From: Bombyx mori
Taxonomy: Eukaryota > Arthropoda > Insecta > Lepidoptera > Bombycidae
DNA length: 64,000 nt
Assembly: GCF_030269925.1 (NCBI RefSeq)
Contig: NC_085132.1
Coordinates: 1,200,501-1,264,500 of the forward strand
Direction of reading: 5' to 3'
In this document: positions 9,927 to 19,914 of the stretch, in pieces
How positions within the stretch are numbered: the stretch's first letter is position 1
How the letters are laid out: each line of letters begins with the position of its first letter
Position numbers and translations under genes: made by a program
The notes under the pieces: generated by a model
Told to the model about the DNA's origin: nothing
The model's input: only the letters and a program-made list of their open reading frames with translations
Databases searched by the model: none

Positions 9927-10430
9927 AGTCTGGCCATAAATACTGTTACAATTAAAAATAAACAAAATATTACATTTGAATTTGGAATCTGTCATTTTTA
10001 TATGATTGCTCATTGAGTTTTCTCATTTTGGCGCCAATACATTGTACAATATTTTGCGATATTAAAATGGAGTGGGGTGATAAAGAGAACCGAATCGCTG
10101 TGATTGCATTACACAAAGTAGGTATGGAGCCAAATGCAATTTTAAAAATTCTCCATACGCTTGGTATTAGTAAAATGTTTGTGTACCGGGCTATTAATAG
10201 GTGCAATGAGACCTCCTCTGTTTGTGACAGAAAAATATCTGGCTGTCCACGTAGTGTTCATACGAAAAAGGTGGTCAAAGCAGTAAGGGAAAAAATTCGA
10301 GAAAATCCTGTCCGAAAGCAAAAGATTTTATCTCGGGAGATGAAGATAGCACCTAGAACCATGTCGCGTATTTTAAAAGATGACTTAGGACTTGCAGCCT
10401 ATAAGAGACGTACTGGTCTGTCTTAACTAT
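9927..10430 (+). mobile_element. truncated mariner/maT element with 5' terminus
   Basis: CTTAGTCTGGCCATAAATAC at about 9928 has the form of a maT-type inverted terminal repeat. It is followed about 115 bp later by the transposase start at 10067. No matching 3' terminal repeat was found, and the rest of the element is missing. Confidence 0.55.
10067..10426 (+). pseudogene. maT-like transposase, N-terminal 119 residues
   Basis: The ATG at 10067 (MEWGDKENRIAVIALHKVG) gives two helix-turn-helix regions. The first (residues about 8-55) contains GMEPNAILKILHTLGISKMF. The second (about 75-115) contains SREMKIAPRTMSRILKDD. The GRPR-like linker appears as GCPRS. Tc1/mariner transposases bind terminal repeats with this bipartite domain and cut with a downstream DD(E/D) domain. 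That catalytic domain is absent: the frame stops after YKRRTGLS, about one third of the usual 340 or so residues. An in-frame upstream extension exists, but the ATG at 10067 matches family starts. Confidence 0.7.
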
Positions 10431-10778
10431 AATAAAGTATAGATTAGTTTAGATAATGTTTTCTAGGTTTACAAGTTTATGTGGACGAATTGCTTCGAGC
10501 ACTGGTAGCATGTGAGCCCGATCCGATAAGTACAATGATCTTGGCTATTTCTGTCGCGTTGCAATAATTGTTGTTTCGATTCCACGGTTTGGCGCCGTAA
10601 CTGCGACAACGGCTTATTATTTCACGGTTTAATAGTCTGGTTGGATCTTAGTCTGAAGCGGGTTGCGAGCTCGTTTACAGAACGCGAGTATGTGAATAAA
10701 TTCAGAGCGACTGAACTGTTGAACATCTTGTGCACTCACTGGTCTTTCCAATCGCTCTCTATGGAGTAAAAACATTTT
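10431..10778. other. unassigned span
   Basis: No gene or clear repeat visible between the transposase remnant and the next Bm1. The maT element might have continued here before decay. Confidence 0.35.
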
Positions 10779-11030
10779 TTACTGGTGGTAGTACCACTTG
10801 TGAGTCCGCGCGGATAGGTACCACCGCCCTGCCTATTTCTGCCGCGAAGCAGTAATGCGTTTCGGTTTGAGGGTAGCCGTTCTATACTGTATACCGTAAC
10901 TATACTGAGACTTTAGAATTTGTATCTCAAGGTGGGACGTACGTTGTAGATGTCTATGGGCTCCATAACCATTTAACACCAGGTGGGCTGTGAGCTCGTC
11001 CATCCATCTAAGCAATAAAAAAAAACAATA
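10779..11030 (+). repeat. Bm1 SINE body
   Basis: Sense Bm1 from ACTGGTGGTAGTACCACTTG to AAGCAATAAAAAAAAACAATA. It has small internal indels. Confidence 0.9.
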
Positions 11031-11049
11031 AAAGCAGCTGACCGAAACA

Positions 11050-11165
11050 GAGTTGATGCTTTTGTAATGTGGCGTTGGCGCCGCCTATTAAGGATTCCAT
11101 GGACAGCCCACCGCAAGAACATCTCGGTGCTACAAGAGCTTAAAATGTATTCAAAATTTAATAGT
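11050..11165 (+). pseudogene. LINE reverse-transcriptase fragment
   Basis: Translation AFVMWRWRRLLRIPWTAHRK then NISVLQELKM matches the conserved W-R-R-x-L-R-I-P-W-T-x-x-x-x-N post-RT region of LINE ORF2 proteins. No flanking frame survives. 11171-11495 shows nothing more that I recognise. Confidence 0.6.
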
Positions 11166-11495
11166 CCGAATAAGGCTCGAAAGGAAATTGGCTAATTTCA
11201 AAGTATGGCCAAAGTGCGGCAAATCTGCCGATTTAAAACAAGTTTAGATTGATGAAAAACCGCTGCTCGTAATCGACTTTTTATCGCCAATGTCTCTGGT
11301 TGAATTTAACTAATTGTCAACAGAATGATGAGCTGCATTATTGTCAGAATTTTATCAGGAGAACGCAGGTGACCGACTTAACCTAAAGAGGTCTTAAAGT
11401 GAATTGGCTGCGATCAGGTAAATGTGACAAATGACGGATTTATGAAAAGTGACCTGACAATCTAAGAAAGGTATACGATGAATGTGGACTTAGGA

Positions 11496-11740
11496 CTTTT
11501 TTTTATTGCTTAGGTGGGTGGACGAGCTCACAGCCCACCTGGTGTTAAGTAGTTACTGGAGCCCATGGATATCTACAACGTAAATGCGCCACCCACCTTG
11601 AGATATAAGTTCTAAGTTCTCAGTATAGTTACAACGGCTGCTCCACCCTTCAAACCGAAACGCATTACTGCTTCACGGCAGAAATAGGCAGGGCGGTGGT
11701 ACCTACCCGCGCGAACTCACAAGAGGTCCTACCACCAGTA
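11496..11740 (-). repeat. Bm1 SINE body
   Basis: Complete antisense body from poly(T) to TCCTACCACCAGTA. Confidence 0.9.
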
Positions 11741-11950
11741 CAAATTCAAAGGATTCTCTTCGTGGTGAACTTCAGGGGACGCTTATATTAAGCAGTTGAG
11801 AATTTCCATTATTGATGACTAGGTTTTGTCCGCGAATTCGTCCGCATTGAATAATTACTTTGAGATAACGCAAAATTTTACCCGTGACTTTATTTACGCA
11901 GAAGGTGAAAATATTTTTGACAGAACGTTACGATGCTATTTAAGGTACCA

Positions 11951-12310
11951 AAATCACAGTTTTTAACCGACTTCAAAAGAGGAGGTTATCAATTCGACCG
12001 CCATTTTTTTATATATGTATATACACCGATTTCTCGAGAATGCTTGAACCGATTCTGATAATTGTTTTTTCTTTTTTTTTGTTCAAAAGGCTAGACTTGC
12101 CGCATGGTCCTGTAATTATCAGGATCAGAATCTGATGATGGGATCCTTGACAAATTGAGAAAAATCTACTGTTTTCAACAAAGAAATGGACTATCGAACA
12201 CTGAAATAATTTTACAAATAGGACCAGTAGTTCCTGAGATTAGCGCGTTCAACCAAACAAACTCTTCAGCTTTATAACATTAAGTATAGTTTTATAAGTA
12301 ATTGATGTTT
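11951..12310 (-). mobile_element. degenerate Helitron-like repeat
   Basis: Includes TAACCGACTTCAAAAGAGG and, at its right end, the CTGAGATTAGCGCGTTCAA...ACTCTTCAGCTTTATAACAT block. That block recurs near 28000-28076 and marks the 5' TC end of many lepidopteran Helitrons (read on minus). No intact CTAG end was found. Confidence 0.4.
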
Positions 12311-13318
12311 AAGACTGTTTTCATTGTACAAGTTCGTGGTTCTTCTGGTGTCGTATGATGACCAGATTACCAGAACCTGTATACGTTATAGCTTGGATGT
12401 CGCCACCCTCCTCGAGAAATGAGTTCCAAGTCTCAAAGGTATAGTATAAGAGCTACCTCTTTTCCAACCAATAAACAATGTAATTACAAAAATACTTTAA
12501 CTTGGTTTTTAGCTCTTAAAATTGATTAAAATCTTGGCCACAAAGCCCGGTCTTGGAATAAAGCATCAATTTACGATTAAATTTGATAAAAACGAATATG
12601 TCCCATCGATCACCCGCGGCCTGAAGGATTGCCTGGGGATTACGTTGGAGTAATGAGCTGTAGCCCTAAATATGGATCTCTTGCGGGAGAAAAATATAAA
12701 AAATAACGCCTATCAGAAATACCAAAAGAATTGGGTTATATAGAACTTATTTTTAATGATGCTTATAGAGTCTTCTGTGTTAGTCGTAAGGTGATAAGGG
12801 CTTCAGGTCTATTAGCGGAATAAGTATTTTCAATTTCACACACAAAAGTTTATTGTACAAGTACTTATACAAACGTTCAGAAAGTGAGAAATCAAATCAC
12901 ATCAAATCAAAAATAAATTTTTTCAAATCAATATTTTTTTATTTGTCATAAATGAAAGTTCAAGATACTTGTTTTGTTCAACATACTTGTTGAACGTCAA
13001 AAAGAACTACCGCCAATTCACAAAAACTAGTGTTCGTCCTGAGAAAAACTGGCAAGAAACTCAGCGGGCATGTCTTTTTTTTTTTAAATTAGTTTTTTTT
13101 TTAAGGTATTAGATTTTTTTTAAATATTCATTTTTACAATCAGTATTATAACGTAACAATTATTGCACTATTGAAATGCCAGGAGCGAGCAACTCATTCC
13201 CACTTTGTGCAATCTTCTAGCTAGAGCACAGGTAGATAGTTCAAACCAAAATGTAAAGGAAAGTCTAGGCACAGAATAATATTAATATTAATAAATAATA
13301 AGAATAATAATTTAATAA
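12311..13318. other. unassigned span
   Basis: 12340-12480 has faint similarity to a Bm1 body (AGTTCCAAGTCTCAAAGGTATAG). The remainder shows neither gene nor clear repeat, apart from short poly(T) runs near 13077-13130. Confidence 0.4.
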
Positions 13319-13609
13319 CTAAAATATATTATTAAAGAGAGTCCCTTTAGGCAAGGTTCCGAAGATACTGGCAGCGTTCCCCCTTTGAATAGCTAGACTA
13401 ATTCTTTGTCCAAGGTAGCTGCCAGTTCTTCGGTCTCCTGTGGTGTCGACTAACCTTTTTGCTATTTCCTTAAAAAGACTTATAGCACTAGGACCCCACG
13501 GACCAAGGGTCTCGACACTGAATGGAATAATAATAGAATAATCTATAAGTTCTATACTGGGTATTAAGAGACCGCTTCCGAAAACGAAGACAGACGATAG
13601 GACTAACAT
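13319..13609 (-). pseudogene. non-LTR retrotransposon C-terminal fragment
   Basis: The 96-residue minus-strand frame contains VETLGPWGPSAISLFKEIAK followed by RLVDTTGDRRTGSYLGQRIS and AIQRGNAASIFGTLP. I recognise this GPWG...TGDxRxGSYLGQRIS...RGNAASI sequence as the conserved tail of an insect non-LTR RT ORF. There is no RT core in the window. It abuts a small inverted-repeat element at 13641. Confidence 0.6.
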
Positions 13610-13640
13610 CTTTGATGATGAAGCTATTTAGACAAATGTT

Positions 13641-13996
13641 GGAACGAAGTTCCTTATGAGACGATGCGGCGACGTACCCTAACCGGGAAAAAACGTCCGT
13701 AACGTAAGATTTTTATAATTTATGTATAGTCTTATTATGATGGCTATACAGTGTCTAATGTATAGTCTACGTGACGACGGTTATTATTATTATTCATATA
13801 AATAACTGTTTCTTTGTATATTATTATTATATATTTTTAATAAATCACTGTGAATAAAATAAAGTTGACAACTTTGTAAAGAAGTTTTTTTATCAATAAA
13901 TAAATCATAATAAAAAATGTATACCCGAATAATTATTTTCTTTATACCTCAAATCGAACTTAAAATTAATAATTTTATAATAAGGAACTTCGTTCC
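13641..13996. mobile_element. MITE-like element bounded by GGAACGAAGTTCC repeats, copy 1
   Basis: GGAACGAAGTTCCTTAT at 13641-13657 is answered by its reverse complement ending at 13996, enclosing 356 bp of AT-rich DNA. The same terminal pair bounds 34672-34980. No coding capacity. Confidence 0.45.
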
Positions 13997-14563
13997 AATT
14001 CGGTGTCCCACAACACAACACATCTTTTTTGTAAATAAGTAGTTCTGCGATCGCGCGAGTCTGCGCCGCGTCGCGCCCGGGCGTTCGTTGACCCGAGCAT
14101 CAGCTATTTTTGATTTTGTGTTCCATTGCTGGTTTTTTTTAAAGTAAGGTAACGTATTTTTTTATAAAACTATTGTTTCATGTAGCTGTATTAAATGCAT
14201 GATGGAGCGTAAATAATGCTAATAAAACGTTTTGAAAATAGGTTTTTTTTTAAATCAGGATCTATTTTTTTTTCATCCCTTCATCAAAGGTCAACAAATC
14301 AGCTACTTACTGTTTTATGAATTACGAACCCTCATTGATCTGAATGTCGGTATCTGTGCTATGATGGTAGCCGTTTGACATTAGGTGGGGTCAGTGCACC
14401 TGCTAAGTGCTTTCCAAAGCTCATACACAGTCCAATGTGAACCACCAAGTCCAATCAGAACGCACGAATCCATTGGCTGATGTTGGACGGTTAGACTCGC
14501 CCGTGGTCATTTACAAAGCCCTCATCAATAATATGTGTGAGATTTTGAGCTTGTTTAAGTAAA
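13997..14563. other. span with a short GC-rich patch
   Basis: 14043-14100 is a CpG-rich patch (GATCGCGCGAGTCTGCGCCG, CGCGCCCGGGCGTTCG) in AT-rich surroundings. It has no long open frame. It could be a 5' UTR-like piece of a repeat. Nothing else recognised. Confidence 0.35.
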
Positions 14564-14818
14564 TCTTATACCCTTAAACGAGCAATTCTTGTATATTATT
14601 ATTATATATAATCCGAATCTCGGAAACGGGTCCAACGATTTTTATAAAATTTAGTATACAGGGGATTTCGGGGGCGATAAATCGATCTAGTAAAATTTAA
14701 TTTGAGAAAATGTTGTATTATTCGTATTTTCAATAATCAACTCTTCCCGACATCTATTGGCGAATAATAATACTATTTTTCATAATTGAGAGCAACTAAC
14801 TGCTTTAAAGACACGCCA
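14564..14818 (+). mobile_element. Helitron fragment (TCTTATACC family), copy 1
   Basis: Starts TCTTATACCCTTAAACGAGC and contains CGGGGGCGATAAATCGATCT and GACATCTATTGGCGAATAAT. The same order is at 15435-15675. Only the 5' TC end is clear; no CTAG end was seen. Confidence 0.55.
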
Positions 14819-15106
14819 AGGTCATTGTCTAGTTAGTATTATTCATAAAAAAAGTAAATAAAATAACACGATAAAGTAAACGTCGATCAAGGATCCTCTA
14901 AAGGGAAATATTATCTTATTAGGAGTGCTTCAGAATTTTCCTTGTTTTTTGAATTTTTAATGGATTCTACGAAAACAAACTGAAGCTATGTCTCTTCGGG
15001 GTTGTCTCAACGGACGACGGAAACTTCAAATTGCATTATATAATGTAATAGTATGTAATTGAAAAGAATTTAAAGGTCATCATTTTTGTTTAACAATGCA
15101 TTTTGA

Positions 15107-15303
15107 AGTCATCGTGGCCTAAAAGATAAGACGCCCGGTGCATTCGTATCTAGCGATGCATCAGTGTTCAAATCCCGCAGGCGGGTATCAATTTTTCTGA
15201 TGAAATACGTACTTAACAGAATATGACGATTGACTTCCACGGTGAAGGAATAACATCGTGTAATTAAAATGAAACCCGCAAAATTAAAATTTGCGTAATT
15301 ACT
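15107..15303 (+). repeat. Bm1 tRNA-like head
   Basis: CATCGTGGCCTAAAAGATAA (A box) and AGTGTTCAAATCCCGC (B box), then the linker to GCGTAATTACTGG. The expected sense body does not follow; an antisense body does. See 15304-15408. Confidence 0.75.
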
Positions 15304-15408
15304 GGCTGCCCCAACATTCAAATCGAAACGCATTACTGCTTCACGGCAGAAATAGGCCGGGTGGTGGGACATATTCGTGTGGACTCACAATAGTCCTACT
15401 ACCAGTAA
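15304..15408 (-). repeat. Bm1 body fragment, convergent with the head
   Basis: GGCTGCCCCAACATTCAAAT to CCTACTACCAGTAAAA is a Bm1 body on the minus strand, truncated exactly where the + strand head stops. Confidence 0.75.
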
Positions 15409-15434
15409 AAAAAACCAAATTCTATAATCCTAAA

Positions 15435-15675
15435 TCTTATACCTTTAAACGAGCAATTCTTGTATATATATAATCTGAATCTCGGAAACAGCTCCAACGA
15501 TTTTCATAAAATTTAGTATACAGGGGATTTCGGGGGCGATAAATCGATCTAGCTACGATTTGTTTTCAGAAAATGTTGTTTTATTCGTGTTTTCAATAAT
15601 CAACTCTTCCCGACATCTATTGGCGAATAATAATACTATTTTTCTTAATTGAGGGCAACTAACCGCTTTAAAGAC
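15435..15675 (+). mobile_element. Helitron fragment (TCTTATACC family), copy 2
   Basis: Second copy of the sequence at 14564, in the same orientation and about 90 percent similar by eye. The two copies flank the rearranged Bm1. Confidence 0.55.
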
Positions 15676-16080
15676 ACAATAAGATGGCGTTATCATAAAA
15701 AAAACCCGATTCATCATCTAGTATGAATAAAGGCAAATCAAGTACAAAGAGTTATAAGCTTAATAAGGCAAATAAAAATAACCCTTCAGATATTAAAAAG
15801 ATTGGGGATGAAACGAACTGTTAGTCGAACGCTTCCAGCCAAATCATAACTGCATTAAGTTCGAGAGAGCTTTCGTTTTAGCTTTCGTTTTTAATTGATT
15901 GATGTTTTTGATCTCGGATCTATTAGACTGAGTGCTCGAAGCTCGCGATTATGTTGATTGAAAGTGATCCGTTTTTTTTTATATATATCAAATTGTTAGT
16001 AAGTGCTTTTTAATGGAAGCTTGCCAAAGTGAGCTTGAATTATAATGTGGTGTTTTTTGTTGTCATCGATAGCCTAAAAT
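15676..16080. other. unassigned span
   Basis: AT-rich DNA without recognised gene or repeat. Confidence 0.4.
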
Positions 16081-16294
16081 TGGGTAGTTACTGAAGCTAC
16101 CCCCTCCAAACTGAAGTTTACTGTTTCACGGCAGAAATAGGCAGGGTTGTGGTACAGAGCCGAGCGGTCTCACAAGTCGCTCTACGACCGATGATTACGC
16201 AAATTATAATTTTGCGGGTTTGATTTTTATTACACGATGTTACTCCTTCACCGTAGAAGTCACTCGTGAGCATTTGTTAAGTACGTACTTAAGA
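16081..16294 (-). repeat. diverged Bm1 with partial head
   Basis: Antisense order: ACTGTTTCACGGCAGAAATA, GTCTCACAAG, ATTACGCAAATTATAATTTT, CTCCTTCACCGTAGAAGTCA. The body is reduced and the head is cut before the A/B boxes. Confidence 0.7.
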
Positions 16295-16416
16295 ATGTCG
16301 TGTGTCAATGTTTTAAACTACAACATAGACGAATCTCGCATTTATTTAGTGTTTTTTTTTTTGTTTTTTCTCGAGTTGTACAGAATTCAAAACGTCTAGA
16401 ATAATAATAATTTTGT

Positions 16417-16595
16417 AGTCGTCGTGGCCTAAAGGATAAGACGTCCGGTGTATTCGTATCGAGCGATGCACCGGTGTTCGAATCCCGCAGGCGGGTACCA
16501 ATTTTTCTAATGAAATGCGTACACAACAAATGTTCACGATTGACCTCCACGGCGAAGGAATAACATCGTGTAATAAAAATAAAACCCGCAAAATT
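16417..16595 (+). repeat. Bm1 tRNA-like head
   Basis: A box TGGCCTAAAGGATAAGACG and B box GGTGTTCGAATCCCGC are both near consensus. The head ends at AAACCCGCAAAATT, after which an antisense body follows. ORFs crossing it on the minus strand are chance frames. Confidence 0.8.
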
Positions 16596-16822
16596 CCCGC
16601 TCACGGCCCACCTGGTAATAAGTGGTTACTGGAGCCCATAGACATCTACAACGTAAATGCGCCATCCACCTTGAGATATAAGTTCTAAGGTCTCAAGTAT
16701 AGTTACAACGGCTGCCGGCACCCACCTTGAGATAAAACCGAAACGAATTACTGCTTCATGGCTGAAATAGGCAGGGTGGTGGTACCTACCCGTGCGGACT
16801 CACAAGAGGTCCTACCACCAGT
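16596..16822 (-). repeat. Bm1 body, convergent with the head
   Basis: Antisense body from GCTCACGGCCCACCTGG to CCTACCACCAGTG. It contains a small internal duplication of CACCCACCTTGAGATA near 16719. Confidence 0.85.
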
Positions 16823-17205
16823 GTATCAAATATCTCATATATATATGAGTATTACATCAGTGTCAAATATCTAAAGCAGTAAAATAAGAAAATAGCATCG
16901 TTAAAAATCAGGCTTTATATTCCTTTACACTATAACTCGTAATGCAAAATTTACAGCAAAACGGTATCCATATAATCATTTCTATGTTACAGGTACAACG
17001 CGTCACGGCAATTGAGAAAATTACCGGTTTAACACACGCGATCTCATAATAAGATGTTAATGAAACAACATTGAATGGAACAGTTGTTTTTGTAACGAAA
17101 GAGCGAAGGCACGGAATAAAGATGTGATTTCAAAAAAAAAAAACCAGTGAAATGAAAAATACCGCCGAAAAATACCGGTTTAGCGAGAGGCGGAAGTGCG
17201 CACGA
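16823..17205. other. upstream region of the GPCR gene
   Basis: Non-coding. Contains TTACCGGTTTAACA near 17020 and ATACCGGTTTAGCG near 17172; a third variant, TCCGGTTAAATG, lies at 17218. These repeated CCGGTTTA-like sites may be transcription-factor sites. Confidence 0.35.
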
Positions 17206-17240
17206 TGACGTCACAAATCCGGTTAAATGACTGTATAAAG
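17206..17240 (+). promoter_or_regulatory. candidate core promoter: CRE plus TATA-like box
   Basis: TGACGTCA (17206-17213) is a perfect palindromic cAMP-response element. TATAAAG (17234-17240) lies 20 bp downstream. A start site near 17265-17275 would give a 5' UTR of about 400 nt. The motifs are seen directly; promoter function is inferred. Confidence 0.4.
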
Positions 17241-17415
17241 TAAATCTTGTGTTTAATTGTGTTTAGCTTCTTTGTGTGTCGCGGTTTGCGCGTGTGTGCG
17301 TTTAGAAAAAAATTATAATTTTTTTGCGAGTTTCTTTTTTTTTTACCGGCCAATTTTTATTTTGATAGCCGGTTGTTTTCTTTCGTCCGTAAAGCAATAA
17401 TAGTTAAGGTTCGTA

Positions 17416-17424
17416 ATGCAATAA
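17416..17424 (+). promoter_or_regulatory. upstream ORF of two codons
   Basis: ATG CAA TAA lies in the presumed 5' UTR, 252 nt before the GPCR start. If transcribed, it could lower initiation at the main ATG. Confidence 0.3.
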
Positions 17425-17531
17425 TATTCTAACTCGTAGTCGTATTGTACATTAATAATTAGATTCGCGTAGTGTCGTTTACTGTGAAGTCGCTAAAACT
17501 CAGAGTTCGGTAAAACGGGTAAAGTAATTTA

Positions 17532-17537
17532 ATGTAA
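17532..17537 (+). promoter_or_regulatory. start-stop upstream ORF (ATGTAA)
   Basis: An ATG immediately followed by TAA lies 136 nt before the main ATG. Start-stop elements are known to stall ribosomes in some mRNAs. Whether this base is in the transcript is not known. Confidence 0.3.
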
Positions 17538-17667
17538 ATAGTCGTTATTATATAGGCGATTCCGTTCTTGTAAGAGATAAGTTTGGTTGATCCGGTTTTT
17601 TTTTCTCAATACGGACCAAAAAACCGTAAGCGGCGAAAACAAAAGAATAAACCGGTAAAATCGAAAA

Positions 17668-18204
17668 ATGGTGTCCAATACCACGGTGCTCACCAGGACT
17701 ACCATGACCACACTCTTGAATGGCACATTAGGGTTGAACTCAACATACTTGGTCCCCACGTATATGAGCCCTGAAGAGTTTTTGGCGCTGCAGATGACAA
17801 ACACCTCAGACGCTAACACGACCTTGAACGAAACGCAAGTAAACGTCGTCTTGAAGACGTGGTACCCGAGTGGCTATTCGCCGGCGCACATCATCATAGC
17901 CTCAGTCGTAGTAACAGTGTTAATGATAATGGTAGTCGTTGGCAATATGCTTGTTATAATTGCCATTGTAACAGAGAAAGCATTGAAAAACATCCAGAAC
18001 TGGTTTATCGCGTCGTTAGCGGTATCGGACTTCTTTCTCGGGCTGGTGATAATGCCGTTTTCGTTGGCGAACGAACTGATGGGATACTGGATTTTCGGGT
18101 TCTGGTGGTGCGAGATACATTCGGCAATGGACGTGTTGCTTTGCACCGCGTCAATCATGAACCTGTGCCTCATTTCGCTGGACCGCTACTGGAGTATAAC
18201 TCAG
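17668..18204 (+). CDS. Octalpha2R: alpha2-adrenergic-like octopamine receptor, first coding exon
   Basis: A 179-codon exon of a class A amine GPCR that would bind octopamine at the plasma membrane and signal through G proteins. Residues 1-70 form an extracellular N-terminus with six N-glycosylation sequons (N4, N18, N24, N45, N50, N54). TM1 is about 74-100 (N93 in GNMLVI). TM2 is about 111-133 (LAVSD, D121). TM3 is about 148-173, with C148 for the disulfide, D155 for the amine, and DRY at 172-174. The wording NWFIASLAVSDFFLGLVIMP and SMDRYWSITQ-like end is closest to insect alpha2-type octopamine receptors; other aminergic receptors differ here. The ATG has A at -3 and G at +4, and an in-frame TAA lies at 17656. 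The exon ends CAG|GTAAGT, giving a phase 0 intron. TM4-TM7 are not in the window. Subtype assignment is less certain than the family. Confidence 0.85.
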
Positions 18205-18210
18205 GTAAGT
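18205..18210 (+). promoter_or_regulatory. 5' splice donor of GPCR intron
   Basis: GTAAGT directly after the CAG of Q179 is a perfect donor. The reading frame would otherwise stop 24 nt later. The intron must extend beyond the recognised transposons, since no TM4 exon was found on the + strand. Confidence 0.8.
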
Positions 18211-18277
18211 GTAAAGGATTTCTCTTAATTTTTTTATCTAGTTCAGACGATAGTTTGTTGAAGTGTAAAAAGGGTAA

Positions 18278-18539
18278 TCTATACTAATATATAAATCTAT
18301 AGTGGTTTTTACGGATGTTCCGTTATAACTACTGAACCATGCATCCGATTGACTTGAAATCCATATCCATGGAATGGTATCCAGATAGAAAATACATGTA
18401 CTTAATGGATAGACTAATATTTATATGAGTGTTGGACTCTCTACACCAGTTGCGAGGGCGTTAATGATGAGAATCTTTGTGGGGGGGGGTGAGTAATAAT
18501 AATGTTAATTTTAAATGCCCAACGGACGGGTACAGCTAG
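18278..18539 (+). mobile_element. non-autonomous Helitron, complete (ACCCGTCC family), copy 1
   Basis: Starts TCTATACTAATATATAAATC and ends ACGGGTACAGCTAG, with A before and T after. This matches Helitron structure (5' TC, 3' CTAG, insertion between A and T). It is 262 bp, non-coding, and begins 73 nt after the GPCR donor site. Relatives are at 44974-45222 and 59464-59706. Confidence 0.75.
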
Positions 18540-19220
18540 TATCGGAAACATTAATTTTTTTTTCGTCAAATGAGGGGAATTTTTTAATTTATTTTACATA
18601 AATATTATGTACAATGACGGAAAATCATAATATTTTTTCGTTTAAGCGACTTTTTTTTTTCAAAAATGAAATCAAATCTGAAATTAACTTTATTACTTTG
18701 TATAATCATTAACAAATGTTAGAAAAACAATTTTTTTAAAAATAATTATGCGTTATTACTGTTGGTTATGTTTTATCACGCTGATCGCTTTGGGCCCTCG
18801 TGATCTCTTCGAATTTTACAACAATGTCTGTGTTAATGTCTACAACGTGAAATAGGTGACACTCTATATTTCAAAATTGGATTCATCATTTTCATCTCCA
18901 TTAGAACTTGGCTATTAAATCATTGGAAAGTCCTCTGCTGCCCGACATAGCCTTATATCCTGTCAGTTAATTGGTGCATGTCGTACGCACACAGGATTTT
19001 AGCCTGTAAAACCTGCGTAATACGGTATAGAATCAATTAAAATTAACACTGGCCCGCTGTAATGAAAACTGGTATTGCTGTTTTGTTCACTTTTGTGTTG
19101 AATGTGTGCGATATCAGTCATTTTGCTGTCGATCTGTTTGTAAAAGTGGTTGAATTCACTTCAAGTGCATTTTTAACCGGTTTAAAAAGAGGAGGGATGC
19201 TATCTCGGTGTACACATTTT
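18540..19220. other. intronic span without recognised features
   Basis: AT-rich. TTTGGGCCCTCGTGATCTC near 18790 and AAAGTCCTCTGCTGCCCGAC near 18928 look like pieces of old repeats. No exon-like frame was found. Confidence 0.4.
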
Positions 19221-19433
19221 GTTTTTTGTTTTTTTGCTTAGATGGGTGGACGAACTCACAGCCCACCTGGTCTTAAGTGGTTACTGGAGCCCATAGACAT
19301 CTACAACGTAAATGCGCCACCCACCTTGAGATATAAGTTCTAAGGTCTCAAGTATAGTTAGAACGGCTGCCCCGCCCTTCAAACCGAAACGCATTACTGC
19401 TTCACGGCAGAAATAGGCGGGGTGGTGGTACCT
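19221..19433 (-). repeat. Bm1 SINE, part 1 (split by R1-like element 1)
   Basis: Antisense Bm1 running to GGCGGGGTGGTGGTACC, where element 1's poly(T) begins. The remainder (CTACCCGTGCGGACTCAC) resumes at 25829. Confidence 0.95.
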
Positions 19434-19914
19434 TTTTTTTTTTTTTTTTTTTTAACGCTGGGGAATCCATTTACGGATACCCGGTCGAGAGGGGTAATAG
19501 ACCGGGTTATGTCGGACTCCGGCGCCTCCAGAGAAGAAGAGGGAGAAGAGGAAGACCAAAGTCCTCCTCTTCTTCCAATTCCTACCGGGAGACTACGCCT
19601 TGAGAAAGGCGCGCGAGGCGCTGCGCGGCGTCTACCACGCAGGACCCGCCCCGCAAAACCGACTACCGACTAAACCCCATCGAGCTCCACCACTCCGACT
19701 CCACGAAACCTACGGTACCGCACAATGCGCGCCGCAGGCTCGCCGTCGCCGGTACCCATCCTGACAATAGGACGGGATCCAATCCCCGGGAAGATTCCGC
19801 AGGACGTCGTCTCAGGAGACACCGTGAGTGGCGCATAGGAGCCACCTTGCGCCGCCTCACCACGGAACCGACAGCAGAGCACTGGGCGCCCCCGCACCCA
19901 GTACCCAACAGTCC
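19434..19914 (-). other. 3' UTR of element 1
   Basis: About 480 nt between the ORF2 stop and the poly(A) tail, GC-rich. No AATAAA lies just before the tail. It does not resemble the 3' UTR of element 2 in its last 150 nt. Short ORFs within it are artefacts of GC-rich DNA. Confidence 0.7.

Noticed and set aside
17583..17774. Long uORF overlapping the GPCR start
   Set aside because: It starts at TTG, not ATG, so it is unlikely to be used.
17874..18173. Antisense ORF across the GPCR exon
   Set aside because: Shadow of the TM1-TM3 coding sequence.
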